Position numbers and translations under genes: made by a program | Shown here: piece by piece, positions 26,555 to 40,722 of the stretch | How positions within the stretch are numbered: position 1 is the first letter of the stretch | How the letters are laid out: the number at the start of each line of letters is the position of its first letter | Notes under the pieces: generated by a model | Seen by the model: only the letters and a program-made list of their open reading frames with translations | What the model was told of the DNA's origin: nothing | The model's database searches: none | Origin: Hydractinia symbiolongicarpus | Taxonomy: Eukaryota > Cnidaria > Hydrozoa > Anthoathecata > Hydractiniidae | Assembly (NCBI RefSeq): GCF_029227915.1 | Contig: NC_079876.1 | Span: 33,711,828 to 33,775,827 of the forward strand | Reading direction: 5' to 3' | DNA length: 64,000 bases

Positions 26555-29500
26555 GAAGCGCTACCACAGGGACCAGTGTAATCCCTGAGTTGCGGCAATC
26601 ATGTCAAATTAAGAAGAGTGTTATTTCTTGGAGATCAATTGTCTCACTTATAATATTTATCAGGTCACAGTCCAAAGTTAGTTCAATTAAGTCCCACAGT
26701 CAGTCGTTTCATTGTTAAAAGCGATACAATCTAGTAATATCAGAAAAATATCGCTAAATACTTGTTGGTACGAATATGTGACGCAACCGTTGTAACTGAA
26801 GCGGATTGGTACCGTTAGAAAGTCAATGAAATGTAGTTTTTGAAACTGTCGCTATTTCTTCAGCGCGCGATAACGGCTAGGATTGGTCCCACAGTGAAAA
26901 TGACTTATTTATCTAAATTTATAAATCAAGCGCTACCACAGCGTCCAGTGTAATCGCTGAGTTGCGGCAATCATGTCAAATTGAGATGAATGTTATTTCT
27001 TGGAGTCCAATTCTCTCACTTATCACATTCATCAGGTCACAGTTCAAAGTTAGGTCAATTAAGTCTCAAATTCAATCGTTTCACTGTTAAAAGCGATGCA
27101 ACGTAGTAATAACAGATAAATATCGCTAAATACTTGTTGCTACGAATATGTGACGCAACCGTTGTAACTGAAGCGGATTGGTACCGTTAGAAAATCAATG
27201 AAATGTAGCTCTTGAAAGTGTCGCTATTTCTTCAGGGCGCGATAACGGCTAGGATTGGTCCCACAGTGAAAATGACTTATTTATCTAAATTTATAAATCA
27301 AGCGCTACCACAGCGCCCAGTGTAATCGTTGAGTTCCGGCAAGCACATCAAATTAAGAAGAATGTTATTTCTTGGAGTCCAATTGTCTCATTTATCACAT
27401 TTATCAGGTCGCAGTCCAAAAGTAGTTCAATTAAGTCCCACAGTCAATTGTTTCATTGTTTTAAGCGATGCAGTCTAGTAATATCAGAAAAATATCGCTA
27501 AATACATGTTGGTACGAATATGTGACACAACCGTTGTAACTGAAACGAACTGACACCGTTAGAAAGTCAATGAAATTTAGTTTTTGAAACTTTCGCTATT
27601 TCTTCAGCGCGCGATAACGGCTAGGATTGGTCCCACGGTAAAGAATGACTTATTTATCTAAATTTTTAAATGAAGCGCTACCACAATCGCTGTAATCGCT
27701 GAGTTGCGGCAATCATGTCAAATTGAGATGAATGTTATTTCTTGGAGTCCAATTCTCTCACTTATCACATTCATCAGGTCACAGTCCAAAGTTAGTTCAA
27801 TTAAGTCCCAAATTCAATCGTTTCACTGTTAAAAGCGATGCAACCTAGTAATAACAGAAAAATATCGCTAAATACATGTTGGTACGAATATGTGACGCAA
27901 CCGTTGTAACTGAAGCGGATTGATACCGTTAGAAAGTCAATGAAATGTAGCTCTTGAAAGTGTCGCTATTTCTTCAGGGCGCGATAATGGCTAGGATTGG
28001 TCCCACAGTGAAAATGACTTATTTATCTAAATTTATAAATCAAGCGCTACCACAGCGCCCAGTGTAATCGCTGAGTTCCGGCAAGCACATCAAATTAAGA
28101 AGAATGTTATTTCTTGGAGTCCAATTGTCTCATTTATCACATTTATCAGGTCGCAGTCCAAAAGTAGTTCAATTAAGTCCCACAGTCAATTGTTTCATTG
28201 TTAAAAGCGATGCAATCTAATAATATCAGAAAAATATCGCTAAATACATGTTGGTACGAATATGTGACCCAACCATTGTAAATCAAACGGACTGTCACCG
28301 TTAGAAAGTCAATGAAATGTAGTTTTTGAAACTGTCGCTATTCTTCAGCGCGAGATAACGGTTAGGATTGGTCCCACGGCAAAAATTGACTTATTTATCT
28401 AAATTTTTAAATGAAGCGCTACCACAGCGCCTAGTGTAATCGCTGAGTTCTGGCAATCATGTCAAATTGAGATGAATGTTATTTCTTGGAGTCTAAATGT
28501 CTCATTTATCATATTTATCAGGTCACAGTCCAAAGTTAGTTCAATTAAGTCCCACATTCAATCGTTTCACTGTTAAAAGCGATGCAACCTAGTAATATCA
28601 GATAAATATCGCTAAATACATGTTGGTAGGAATATGTGACCCAACCGTTGTAACTCAAAGGGACTGACATCGATAGAAAGTCCGTGAAAAGTAATATTTG
28701 AAACTGTCTCTATTTCTTCAGCGCGCGGTAACGGTTAGGATTCGTCCCACGGCTAAAAAATGACTTTTTTATCATAATTTTCAACTGAAGCGCTACCACA
28801 GGGACCAGTGTAATCCCTGAGTTGCGGCAATCATGTCAAATTAAGAAGAGTGTTATTTCTTGGAGTTCAATTGTCTTACTTTTACATTTATAAGGTCACA
28901 GCCCAAAATCAGTTCAATTAAGTCCCACAGTCAATCGTTTCACTGTTAAAAGCGATACAACCTAGTAATACCGGAAAGATATCAAGAAATACATGTTGGT
29001 ACGAATATGTGACTCAACCGTTGTAACACAAACGGATTGATACTGTTAAAAAGTCAATGAAATGTAGTTTTTGAAACTGTCGCTCTTTCTTCAGCGCGCG
29101 ATAACGGATAGGATTGGTCCCACAGTAAAGAATGACTTATTAATCTAAACTCTTAAATGAAGCACTACCACAGCGGCCAGTGCAATCGCTGAGTTCCGGC
29201 AATCATGTCAAATTAAGAAGAATTTTAATTCTTGGAGATCAATTGTCTCACTTATAATATTTATCAGGTCACAGTCCAAAGTTAGTTCAATTAAGTCCCA
29301 CAGTCAGTCGTTTCATTGTTAAAAGCGATACAATCTAGTAATATCAGAAAAATATCGCTAAATACTTGTTGGTACGAATATGTGACGCAACCGTTGTAAC
29401 TGAAGCGGATTGGTACCGTTAGAAAGTCAATGAAATGTAGCTCTTGAAAGTGTCGCTATTTCTTCAGGGCGCGATAACGGCTAGGAATGGTCCCACAGTG

Positions 29501-29902
29501 AAAATGACTTATTTATCTAAATTTATAAATCAAGCGCTACCACAGCGCCCAGTGTAATCGTTGAGTTCCGGCAAGCACATCAAATTGAGAAGAATGTTAT
29601 TTCTTGGGGTCCAATTGTCTCATTTATCACATTTATCAGGTCGCAGTCCAAAAGTAGTTCAATTAAGTCCCACAGTCAATTGTTTCATTGTTAAAAGCGA
29701 TGCAATCTAGTAATATCAGAAAAATATCGCTAAATACATGTTGGTACGAATATGTGACCCAACCATTGTAAATGAAACGGACTGTCACCGTTAGAAAGTC
29801 AATGAAATGTAGTTTTTGAAACTGTCGCTATTCTTCAGCGCGAGATAACGGTTAGGATTGGTCCCACGGTAAAAATTGACTTATTTATCTAAATTTTTAA
29901 AT
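26555..29902 (+). repeat. 9-monomer HOR, copy 1 (3348 bp)
   Basis: Begins in the gaagcgctaccacag block followed by ggaccag. Every private variant recurs at +3348: gagatcaatt at 26631 and 29979, accacaatcgc at 27680 and 31028, gtcttact at 28873 and 32221. It contains M5 monomers (tgttggtaggaat) and a monomer with gattggtaccgtt. By eye about ten substitutions separate it from the next copy, for example cagttc against ccgttc at 27039 and 30387. Confidence 0.93.
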
Positions 29903-32900
29903 GAAGCGCTACCACAGGGACCAGTGTAATCCCTGAGTTGCGGCAATCATGTCAAATTAAGAAGAGTGTTATTTCTTGGAGATCAATTGTCTCACTTATA
30001 ATATTTAGCAGGTCACAGTCCAAAGTTAGTTCAATTAAGTCCCACAGTCAGTCGTTTCATTGTTAAAAGCGATACAATCTAGTAATATCAGAAAAATATC
30101 GCTAAATACTTGTTGGTACGAATATGTGACGCAACCGTTGTAACTGAAGCGGATTGGTACCGTTAGAAAGTCAATGAAATGTAGTTTTTGAAACTGTCGC
30201 TATTTCTTCAGCGCGCGATAACGGCTAGGATTGGTCCCACAGTGAAAATGACTTATTTATCTAAATTTATAAATCAAGCGCTACCACAGCGTCCAGTGTA
30301 ATCGCTGAGTTGCGGCAATCATGTCAAATTGAGATGAATGTTATTTCTTGGAGTCCAATTCTCTCACTTATCACATTCATCAGGTCACCGTTCAAAGTTA
30401 GGTCAATTAAGTCTCAAATTCAATCGTTTCACTGTTAAAAGCGATGCAACGTAGTAATAACAGATAAATATCGCTAAATACTTGTTGCTACGAATATGTG
30501 ACGCAACCGTTGTAACTGAAGCGGATTGGTACCGTTAGAAAATCAATGAAATGTAGCTCTTGAAAGTGTCGCTATTTCTTCAGGGCGCGATAACGGCTAG
30601 GATTGGTCCCACAGTGAAAATGACTTATTTATCTAAATTTATAAATCAAGCGCTACCACAGCGCCCAGTGTAATTGTTGAGTTCCGGCAAGCACATCAAA
30701 TTAAGAAGAATGTTATTTCTTGGAGTCCAATTGTCTCATTTATCACATTTATCAGGTCGCAGTCCAAAAGTAGTTCAATTAAGTCCCACAGTCAATTGTT
30801 TCATTGTTTTAAGCGATGCAATCTAGTAATATCAGAAAAATATCGCTAAATACATGTTGGTACGAATATGTGACACAACCGTTGTAACTGAAACGAACTG
30901 ACACCGTTAGAAAGTCAATGAAATTTAGTTTTTGAAACTGTCGCTATTTCTTCAGCGCGCGATAACGGCTAGGATTGGTCCCACGGTAAAGAATGACTTA
31001 TTTATCTAAATTTTTAAATGAAGCGCTACCACAATCGCTGTAATCGCTGAGTTGCGGCAATCATGTCAAATTGAGATGAATGTTATTTCTTGGAGTCCAA
31101 TTCTCTCACTTATCACATTCATCAGGTCACAGTCCAAAGTTAGTTCAATTAAGTCCCAAATTCAATCGTTTCACTGTTAAAAGCGATGCAACCTAGTAAT
31201 AACAGAAAAATATCGCTAAATACATGTTGGTACGAATATGTGACGCAACCGTTGTAACTGAAGCGGATTGATACCGTTAGAAAGTCAATGAAATGTAGCT
31301 CTTGAAAGTGTCGCTATTTCTTCAGGGCGCGATAATGGCTAGGATTGGTCCCACAGTGAAAATGACTTATTTATCTAAATTTATAAATCAAGCGCTACCA
31401 CAGCGCCCAGTGTAATCGCTGAGTTCCGGCAAGCACATCAAATTAAGAAGAATGTTATTTCTTGGAGTCCAATTGTCTCATTTATCACATTTATCAGGTC
31501 GCAGTCCAAAAGTAGTTCAATTAAGTCCCACAGTCAATTGTTTCATTGTTAAAAGCGATGCAATCTAATAACATCAGAAAAATATCGCTAAATACATGTT
31601 GGTACGAATATGTGACCCAACCATTGTAAATCAAACGGACTGTCACCGTTAGAAAGTCAATGAAATGTAGTTTTTGAAACTGTCGCTATTCTTCAGCGCG
31701 AGATAACGGTTAGGATTGGTCCCACGGTAAAAATTGACTTATTTATCTAAATTTTTAAAAGAAGCGCTACCACAGCGCCTAGTGTAATCGCTGAGTTCTG
31801 GCAATCATGTCAAATTGAGATGAATGTTATTTCTTGGAGTCTAAATGTCTCATTTATCATATTTATCAGGTCACAGTCCAAAGTTAGTTCAATTAAGTCC
31901 CACATTCAATCGTTTCACTGTTAAAAGCGATGCAACCTAGTAATATCAGATAAATATCGCTAAATACATGTTGGTAGGAATATGTGACCCAACCGTTGTA
32001 ACTCAAAGGGACTGACATCGATAGAAAGTCCGTGAAAAGTAATATTTGAAACTGTCTCTATTTCTTCAGCGCGCGGTAACGGTTAGGATTCGTCCCACGG
32101 CTAAAAAATGACTTTTTTATCATAATTTTCAACTGAAGCGCTACCACAGGGACCAGTGTAATCCCTGAGTTGCGGCAATCATGTCAAATTAAGAAAAGTG
32201 TTATTTCTTGGAGTTCAATTGTCTTACTTTTACATTTATAAGGTCACAGCCCAAAATCAGTTCAATTAAGTCCCACAGTCAATCGTTTCACTGTTAAAAG
32301 CGATACAACCTAGTAATACCGGAAAGATATCAAGAAATACATGTTGGTACGAATATGTGACTCAACCGTTGTAACACAAACGGATTGATACTGTTAAAAA
32401 GTCAATGAAATGTAGTTTTTGAAACTGTCGCTCTTTCTTCAGCGCGCGATAACGGATAGGATTGGTCCCACAGTAAAGAATGACTTATTAATCTAAACTC
32501 TTAAATGAAGCACTACCACAGCGGCCAGTGCAATCGCTGAGTTCCGGCAATCATGTCAAATTAAGAAGAATTTTAATTCTTGGAGATCAATTGTCTCACT
32601 TATAATATTTATCAGGTCACAGTCCAAAGTTAGTTCAATTAAGTCCCACAGTCAGTCGTTTCATTGTTAAAAGCGATACAATCTAGTAATATCAGAAAAA
32701 TATCGCTAAATACTTGTTGGTACGAATATGTGACGCAACCGTTGTAACTGAAGCGGATTGGTACCGTTAGAAAGTCAATGAAATGTAGCTCTTGAAAGTG
32801 TCGCTATTTCTTCAGGGCGCGATAACGGCTAGGAATGGTCCCACAGTGAAAATGACTTATTTATCTAAATTTATAAATCAAGCGCTACCACAGCGCCCAG

Positions 32901-33250
32901 TGTAATCGTTGACTTCCGGCAAGCACATCAAATTGAGAAGAATGTTATTTCTTGGGGTCCAATTGTCTCATTTATCACATTTATCAGGTCGCAGTCCAAA
33001 AGTAGTTCAATTAAGTCCCACAGTCAATTGTTTCATTGTTAAAAGCGATGCAATCTAGTAATATCAGAAAAATATCGCTAAATACATGTTGGTACGAATA
33101 TGTGACCCAACCATTGTAAATGAAACGGACTGTCACCGTTAGAAAGTCAATGAAATGTAGTTTTTGAAACTGTCGCTATTCTTCAGCGCGAGATAACGGC
33201 TAGGATTGGTCCCACGGTAAAAATTGACTTATTTATCTAAATTTTTAAAT
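29903..33250 (+). repeat. 9-monomer HOR, copy 2 (3348 bp)
   Basis: Directly abuts copy 1 with no spacer. The left junction is gaagcgctaccacag at 29903-29917, where a monomer that should continue cgcctag switches to ggaccag. The right edge is the same block at 33251, which does continue cgcctag. This is the product expected from one unequal crossover or replication slip between monomers 3348 bp apart. Confidence 0.93.
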
Positions 33251-36200
33251 GAAGCGCTACCACAGCGCCTAGTGTAATCGCTGAGTTCTGGCAATCATGT
33301 CAAATTAAGATGAATGTTATTTCTTGGAGTCCAATTGTCTCATTTATCATATTTATCAGGTCACAGTCCAAAGTTAGTTCAATTAAGTCCCACATTCAAT
33401 CGTTTCACTGTTAAAAGCAATGCAACCTAGTAATATCAGATAAATATCGCTAAATACATGTTGGTAGGAATATGTGACCCAACCGTTGTAACTCAAAGGG
33501 ACTGACATCGATAGAAAGTCCGTGAAAAGTAATATTTGAAACTGTCTCTATTTCTTCAGGGCGCGCTAACGGTTAGGATTCGTCCCACGGCTAAAAAATG
33601 ACTTTTTTATCTTAATATTCAACTGAAGCGCTACCACAGGGACAAGTGTAATCCCTGAGTTGCGGCAATCATGTCAAATTAAGAAGAGTGTTATTTCTTG
33701 GAGTCCAATTTTCTCACTTTTACATTTATAAGGTCACAGCCCAAAATCAGTTCAATTAAGTCCCACAGTCAATCGTTTCGCTGTTAAAAGCGATACAACC
33801 TAGTAATACTGAGGAGAGATATCAAGAAATACATGTTGGTACGAATATGTGACTCAACCGTTGTAACACAAACGGATTGATACTGTTAAAAAGTCAATGA
33901 AATGTAGTTTTTGAAACTGTCGCTATTTCTTCAGCGCGCGATAACGGATAGGATTGATCCCACAGTAAAGAATGACTTATTAATCTAAACTCTTAAATGA
34001 AGCACTACCACAGCGTCCAGTGTAATCGCTGAGTTGCGGCAATCATGTCAAATTGAGATGAATGTTATTTCCTGGAGTCCAATTCTCTCACTTATCACAT
34101 TTATCAGGTGGCTGTCCAAAAGTAGTTCAATTAAGTCCCACAGTCAATTGTTTCATTGTTAAAAGCGATGCAATCTAGTAACATCAGAAAAATATCGCTA
34201 AATACATGTTGGTACGAATAGGTGACCCAACCATTGTAAATCAAACGGACTGTCACCGTTAGAAAGTCAATGAAATGTAGCTCTTGAAAGTGTCGCTATT
34301 TCTTCAGGGCGCGATAACGGCTAGGATTGGTCCCACAGTGAAAATGACTTATTTATCTAAATTTATAAATCAAGCGCTACCACAGCGCCCAGTGTAATCG
34401 CTGAGTTCCGGCAAGCACATCAAATTAAGAAGAATGTTATTTCTTGGAGTCCAATTGTCTCATTTATCACATTTATCAGGTGGCTGTCCAAAAGTAGTTC
34501 AATTAAGTCTCACAGTCAATTGTTTCATTGTTAAAAGCGATGCAATCTAGTAACATCAGAAAAATATCGCTAAATACATGTTGGTACGAATAGGTGACCC
34601 AACCATTGTAAATCAAACGGACTGTCACCGTTAGAAAGTCAATGAAATGTAGTTTTTGAAACTGTCGCTATTCTTCAGCGCGAGATAACGGCTAGGATTG
34701 GTCCCACGGTAAAAATTGACTTATTTATCTAAATTTTTAAATGAAGCGCTACCACAGCGCCTAGTGTAATCGCTGAGTTCTGGCAATCATGTCAAATTAA
34801 GATGAATGTTTTTTCTTGGAGTCCAATTGTCTCATTTATCATATTTATCAGGTCACAGTCCAAAGTTAGTTCAATTAAGTCCCACATTCAATCGTTTCAC
34901 TGTTAAAAGCGATGCAACCTAGTAATATCAGATAAATATCGCTAAATACATGTTGGTAGGAATATGTGACCCAACCGTTGTAACTCAAAGGGACTGACAT
35001 CGATAGAAGGTCCGTGAAAAGTAATATTTGAAACTGTCTCTATTTCTTCAGCGCGCGCTAACGGTTAGGATTCGTCCCACGGCTAAAAAATGACTTTTTT
35101 ATCTTAATTTTCAACTGAAGCGCTACCACAGGGACAAGTGTAATCCCTGAGTTACGGCAATCATGTCAAATTAAGAAGAGTGTTATTTCTTGGAGTCCAA
35201 TTGTCTTACTTTTACATTTATAAGGTCACAGCCCAAAATCAGTTCAATTAAGTCCCACAGTCAATCGTTTCACTGTTAAAAGCGATACAACCTAGTAATA
35301 CCGGAAAGATATCAAGAAATACATGTTGGTACGAATATGTGACTCAACCGTTGTAACACAAACGGATTGATACTGTTAAAAAGTCAATGAAATGTAGTTT
35401 TTGAAACTGTCGCTATTTCTTCAGCGCGCGATAACGGATAGGATTGGTCCCACAGTAAAGAATGACTTATTAATCTAAACTCTTAAATGAAGCACTACCA
35501 CAGCGACCAGTGTAATCGCTGAGTTCCGGTAATCATGTGAAATTAAGAAGAATTTTAATTCTTGGAGATCAAATGTCTCACTTATGATATTTATCAGGTC
35601 ACACTCCAAAGTTAGTTCAATTAAGTCCCACAGTCACTCGTTTCATTGTTAAAAGCGATGCAATCTAGTAATATCAAAAAACATCGCTAAATACATGTTG
35701 GTACGAATATGTGACCCAACCGTTGTAACTCAAACGAACTGACACCGTTAGAAAGTCAATGAAATATAGTTTTTGAAACTGTTATTATTTCTTCAGCGCG
35801 CCATAACGGCTAGGATTGCTCCCACAGTAAAGAATGACTTATTTATCTAAACTCTAAAATGAAGCACTACCTCAGCGCCCAGTGTAATCGCTGAGTTCCG
35901 GCAAGCACATCAAATTAAGAAGAATGTTATTTCTTGGAGTCCAATTGTCTCATTTATCACATTTATCAGGTCGCAATTCAAAGATAGTTCAATTAAGTCC
36001 CACAGTCAATCGTTTCATTGTTAAGAGCGATGCAATCTAGTAATATCAGAAAAAAATCGCTAAATACATGTTGGTACGAATATGTGACCCAACCGTTGTA
36101 ACTCAAACGAACTGACACCGTTAGAAAATCAATGAAATGTAGTTTTTGAAACTGGCACTATTCTTCAGCGCGAGATAACGGCTAGGATTGGTCCCAAAGT

Positions 36201-39200
36201 AAAGAATGACTTATTAATCTAAACTCTTAAATGAAGCACTACCACAGCGGCCAGTGTAATCGCTGAGTTCTGGCAATCATGTCAAATTAAGAAGAATTTT
36301 AATTCTTGGAGATCAATTGTCTCACTTATAATATTTATCAGGTCACAGTCCAAAGTTAGTTCAATTAAGTCCCACAGTCAGTCGTTTCATTGTTAAAAGC
36401 GATGCAATCTAGTAATATCAGAAAAAAATCGCTAAATACATGTTGGTACGAATATGTGACCCAACCGTTGTAACTCAAACGAACTGACACCGTTAGAAAG
36501 TCAATGAAATGTAGTTTTTGAAACTGTCGCTATTTCTTCAGCGCGCGATAACGGCTAGGATTGGTCCCACCGTAAAGAATGACTTATTTATCTAAATTTT
36601 TAAATGAAGCGCTACCTCAGCGCCCAGTGTAATCGCTGAGTTGCGGCAATCATGTCAAATTGAGATGAATGTTATTTCTTTGAGTCCAATTCTCTCACTT
36701 ATCACATTTATTAGGTCACAGTCCAAAGTTAGTTCAATTAAGTCCCACAGTCAGTCGTTTCATTGTTAAAAGCGATGCAATCTAGTAATGTCACAAAAAA
36801 ATCGCTAAATACATGTTGGTACGAATATGTGAAGCAACCGTTGTAACTGAAGCGGATTGATACCGTTAGAAATTCAATGAAATGTAGTTTTTGAAAGTGC
36901 CGCAATTTCTTCAGCGCGCGATTACGGCTAGGATTGGTCCCACAGTAAAGAATGACTTATTTATCTAAATTTTTAAATCAAGCGCTACCTCAGCGCCCAG
37001 TGTAATCGCTGAGTTCCGGCAATCATGTCAAATTAAGATGAATGTTATTTCTTGGAGTCCAATTGACTCATTTATCACATTTTTAAGGTCACAGCCCAAA
37101 ATCGGTTCAATAAAGTCCCACAGTCAACCGTTTCACTGTTAAAAGCGATACAACCTAGTAATACCGGAAAGATATCACGAAATACATGTTGGTACGAATA
37201 TGTGACTCAACCGTTGTAACTCAGACGGATTGATACTGCTAGAGAGTCAATGAAACGTAGTTTTTGAAACTGTCTCTGTTTCTTTAGCGCGGGATAACGG
37301 CTAGGATTTTTAAATGAAGCGCTACCACAGCGCCCAGTGTAATCGCTGAGTTCCGGCAATCATGTCAAATTAAGATGAATGTTATTTCTTGGAGTCCAAT
37401 TGTCTCATATATCACATTTATCAGGTCACAATCCAAAGTTAGTTTAATTAAGTCCCACATTCAATCTTTCACTGTTAAAAGCGATGCAACCTAGTAATAA
37501 CAGATAAATATCGCTAAATACATGTTGGCACGAATATGTGACACAACCGTTGTAACTCAAACGGACTGACATCGTAGAAAGTCAGTGAAATGTAGTATTT
37601 GTAACTGTCTTCATTTCTTCAGCACGCGCTAAAGGCTGGGATTGGTCCCACAGTTAAAAAACGACTTTTTTATCTTAATTTTTAAATGAAGCGCTACCAC
37701 AGCGCCCAGTGTAATCGCTGAGTTCCGGCAAACATGTCAAATTAAGATGAATGTTGTTTCATGGAGTCCAATTGTCTCATTTATCACATTTATCAGGTCA
37801 CAGTCCAAAGTTAGTTCAATTAAGTCCTACATACAATTGTTTCACTGTTAAAAGCGATGCAAGCTAGTAATATCAGATAAATATCGCTAAATACATGTTG
37901 GTACGAATATGTGACGCAACCGTTGTAACTGAAGCGGATTGATGCCGTTAGAAAGTCAATGAAATGTAGCTCTTGAAAGTGTCGCTATTTCTTCAGGGCG
38001 CGAAAACGGCTAGGATTGGTCCCACAGTGAAAATGACTTATTTATCTAAATTTATAAATCAAGCGCTACCACAGCGCCCAGTGTAATCGCTGAGTTCCGG
38101 CAAGCACATCAAATTAAGAAGAATGTTATTTCTTGGAGTGCAATTGTCTCATTTATCACATTTATCTGGTCGCTGTCCAAAAGTAGTTCAATTAAGTCCC
38201 ACAGTCAATTGTTTCATTGTTAAAAGCGATGCAACCTAGTAATATCAGATAAATATCGCTAAATACATGTTGGTACAAATATGTGACCCAACCGTTGTAA
38301 CTCAAACGGACTGACATCGATAGAAAGTCCGTGAAATGTAGTTTTTAAAACTGTCTCTATTTCTTCAGCGCGCGCTAAGGGCTAGGATTCGTCCCACGGC
38401 TAAAAAGTGACTTTTTTATCTTAATTTTCAAATTAAGCGCTACCACAGGGACCAGTGAAATCGCTGAGTTGCGGCAATCATTTGAAACTAAGAAGAATGT
38501 TATTTCTTGGAGTCCATTTTTCTTACTTTTTCATTTATAAGGTCACAGCCCAAAATCAGTCCAATTAAGTCCCACAGTCAATCGTTTCACTGTTAAAAGC
38601 GATACAACCTAGTAATACCGGAAAGATATCACGAAATACATGTTGGTACGAATATGTGACTCAACCGTTGTAACACAAACGGATTTATACTGTTTGAAAG
38701 TCAATGAAAAGTAGTTTTTGAAACTGTCTCTATTTCTTCAGCGCGGGATAACGGCTAGGATTGGTCCCACAGTAAAAAATGACATGTTTATCTCTATTTT
38801 TAAATGAAGCGCTACCACAGCGCCCAGAGTAATCGCTGAGTTCCGGCAATCATGTCAAATTGAGATGACTGTTATTTCCTGGAGTCCAATTCTCTCACTT
38901 ATCACATTCATCAGTTCACAGTCCAAAGTTAGTTCAATTAAGTCCCAAATTCAATCGTTTCACTGTTAAAAGCGACGCAACCTAGTAATAACAGATAAAT
39001 ATCGCTAAATACATGTTTGTACGAATATGTGACGCAACCGTTGTAACTGAAGCGGATTGATACCGTTAGAAAGTCAATGAAATGTAGCTCTTGAAAGTGT
39101 CGCTATTTCTTCAGGGCGCGATAACGGCTAGGATTAGTCCCACAGTGAAAATGACTTATTTATCTAAATTTATAAATCAAGCGCTACCACAGCGCCCAGT

Positions 39201-40086
39201 GTAATCGCTGAGTTCCGGCAAGCACATCAAATTAAGAAGAATGTTATTTCTTGGAGTCCAATTGTCTCATTTATCACATTTATCAGGTCGCTGTCCAAAA
39301 GTAGTTCAATTAAGTCCCACAGTCAATTGTTTCATTGTTAAAAGCGATGCAATCTAGTAATATCAGAAAAATATCGCAAAATACATGTTGGTACGAATAT
39401 GTGACCCAACCATTGTAAATCAAACGGACTGTCACCGTTAGAAAGTCAATGAAATGTAGTTTTTGAAACTGTCGCTATTCTTCAGCGCGAGATAACGGCT
39501 AGGATTGGTCCCACGTTAAAAATTGACTTATTTATCTAAATTTTTAAATGAAGCGCTACCACAGCGCCTAGTGTAATCGCTGAGTTCTGGCAATCATGCC
39601 AAATTAAGATGAATGTTATTTCTTGGAGTCCAATTGTCTCATTTATCATATTTATCAGGTCACAGTCCAAAGTTAGTTCAATTAAGTCCCACATTCAGTC
39701 GTTTTACTGTTAAAAGCGATGCAACCTAGTAATATCAGATAAATATCGCTAAATACATGTTGGTAGGAATATGTGACCCAACCGTTGTAACTCAAAGGGA
39801 CTGACATCGATAGAAACTCCGTGAAAAGTAATATTTGAAACTGTCTCTATTTCTTCAGCGCGCACTAACGGTTAGGATTCGTCCCACGGCTAAAAAATGA
39901 CTTTTTTATCTTAATTTTTAACTGAAGTGCTACCACAGCGCCCAGTGTAATCGCTGAGTTCCGGCAATCATGTCAAATTGAGAAGAATGTTACTTCTTGG
40001 AGTCCAATTGTCTCGCTTATAATATTTATTATGTCACAGTCCAAAGTTAGTTCAATTAAGTCCCACAGTCAGTCGTTTCATTGTTA
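33251..40086 (+). repeat. Mixed, more divergent satellite left of the insertion
   Basis: Monomers of all types with more private changes than elsewhere. Notable items: a 371-bp monomer repeat with the rare gtggctgtcc at 34108 and 34479; a 9-bp alteration near 33810 (actgaggagagatatc against accggaaagatatc); and an M2 monomer with the 36-bp deletion near 37302. The segment around 37.06-37.6 kb resembles that at 48.0-48.6 kb and 53.5-54.1 kb. The array stops inside a monomer at ttcattgtta. Confidence 0.88.
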
Positions 40087-40110
40087 TCAATATAGAAAGT
40101 GTTGCGGAGA

Positions 40111-40318
40111 GGTTGCCAAGGCAAAGGCATTAAGCACGGCAAGGAAAGGGCAAAGGCAGGCAAGGAAATAGGAAGAGGAATCAGGAAGGCAGGGGTAGGC
40201 AAGGCATGGGAGCCACAGGCAAGGACATAGTAGGCAGGCATCAGAAAAGGCATAGGAAGGGTAGGCAAAGAAAGGCACGGTCAGTGCTGGCAAGGCAATG
40301 GAAAGGCAAGGCAGGGGT
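40111..40318 (+). repeat. Degenerate GGCAAG purine tract, unit A
   Basis: About 210 bp built from GGCAAGG/GGCAAAG/GGCAGG variants, with almost all pyrimidines being the C of GGCA. It is open in several frames on both strands only because it is low in complexity; those frames are not taken as genes. Confidence 0.8.
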
Positions 40319-40604
40319 GCATGACTTTAATAGAAAATCTCCACCTTACAACTCAAAGATTGCATATACTCAATATTATCAAATTTATCTCAGGTCAATA
40401 TACAGTGAATCATAGCCATTACAAGTATTTAAACAATCGGTCATAACGACATATCATTTTTTGATAAATCTGAGATTAACTTGGTTCCAATGACAACAAC
40501 ATTAAAAAGTCAAGATATAGAAATAATCAGAGAAGTCTTACTTAAAGATTACCTATTATATGAAAACCTGGTTGTTGTAGGTGCAAGATAATTATGTTTT
40601 TCCT

Positions 40605-40673
40605 AGCCCTGTCCAGGATTTGAACCTGGATCTCTCATTTGCATGAGTGTCATAGCCATTAGACCAGCAGGGC
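40605..40673 (-). tRNA. tRNA-like sequence, unit A (short anticodon arm)
   Basis: 69 nt. The acceptor arm pairs GCCCTG with CAGGGC (6 bp, seventh pair mismatched). The D arm pairs GTC with GAC, the T arm pairs CCAGG with CCTGG around TTCAAAT. Box A (TGGTCTAATGG, 40656-40666) and box B (GTTCAAATC, 40617-40625) both match the Pol III consensus. The anticodon arm is 14 nt instead of 17: CTCAT/ATGAG closes a 4-nt GCAA loop, or CTC/GAG closes an 8-nt loop. No anticodon can be assigned with confidence. It is probably a tRNA pseudogene or tRNA-derived Pol III promoter unit, not a working tRNA. No TTTT lies directly downstream; the first is about 40 nt on. Confidence 0.65.
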
Positions 40674-40722
40674 ATAAACATAAATATATATACAAAACTT
40701 TACAGGTGAGTATTATATACAC

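Larger units (their letters stand above)
1..40086 (+). repeat. 372-bp satellite array, left block
   Basis: Continuous head-to-tail satellite. The marker gttaaaag recurs at 27, 400, 773, 1109, 1481, 1854, 2227, 2599 and so on, giving 372-373 bp steps with about 337-bp steps where an M2 monomer carries a 36-bp deletion. All monomers run the same way. Conserved blocks in order from the marker are: catgttggtacgaat, a CCGTT/AACGG dyad region, gaaagtcaatgaaatgtag, cttcagcgcg, taacggctaggatt, cccacagtaaa, gcgctaccacagcgc, gagttccggcaatcatg, tcttggagtccaattg and agtcccacag. I see no gene, tRNA or intact transposon in this block. Reading frames here are short and recur with the monomer. The family is not one I can name. 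A centromeric or heterochromatic location is inferred from array size and homogeneity. Confidence 0.97.

Noticed and set aside
1-40086. CRISPR-like regular repeats
   Set aside because: The repeat unit is the whole 372-bp monomer with no unique spacers and no cas genes; the base pattern is eukaryotic satellite.
40056-40415. Overlapping hydrophobic or basic frames in the GGCAAG tract (also at 44163-44516 and 44581-44928)
   Set aside because: The tract lacks stop codons on both strands because of its base composition; frames overlap each other and the tract is low-complexity.
40605-40673. Functional elongator tRNA gene
   Set aside because: Total length 69 nt with a 14-nt anticodon arm; no 7-nt anticodon loop can be drawn without losing the stem, and no T-run terminator follows closely.
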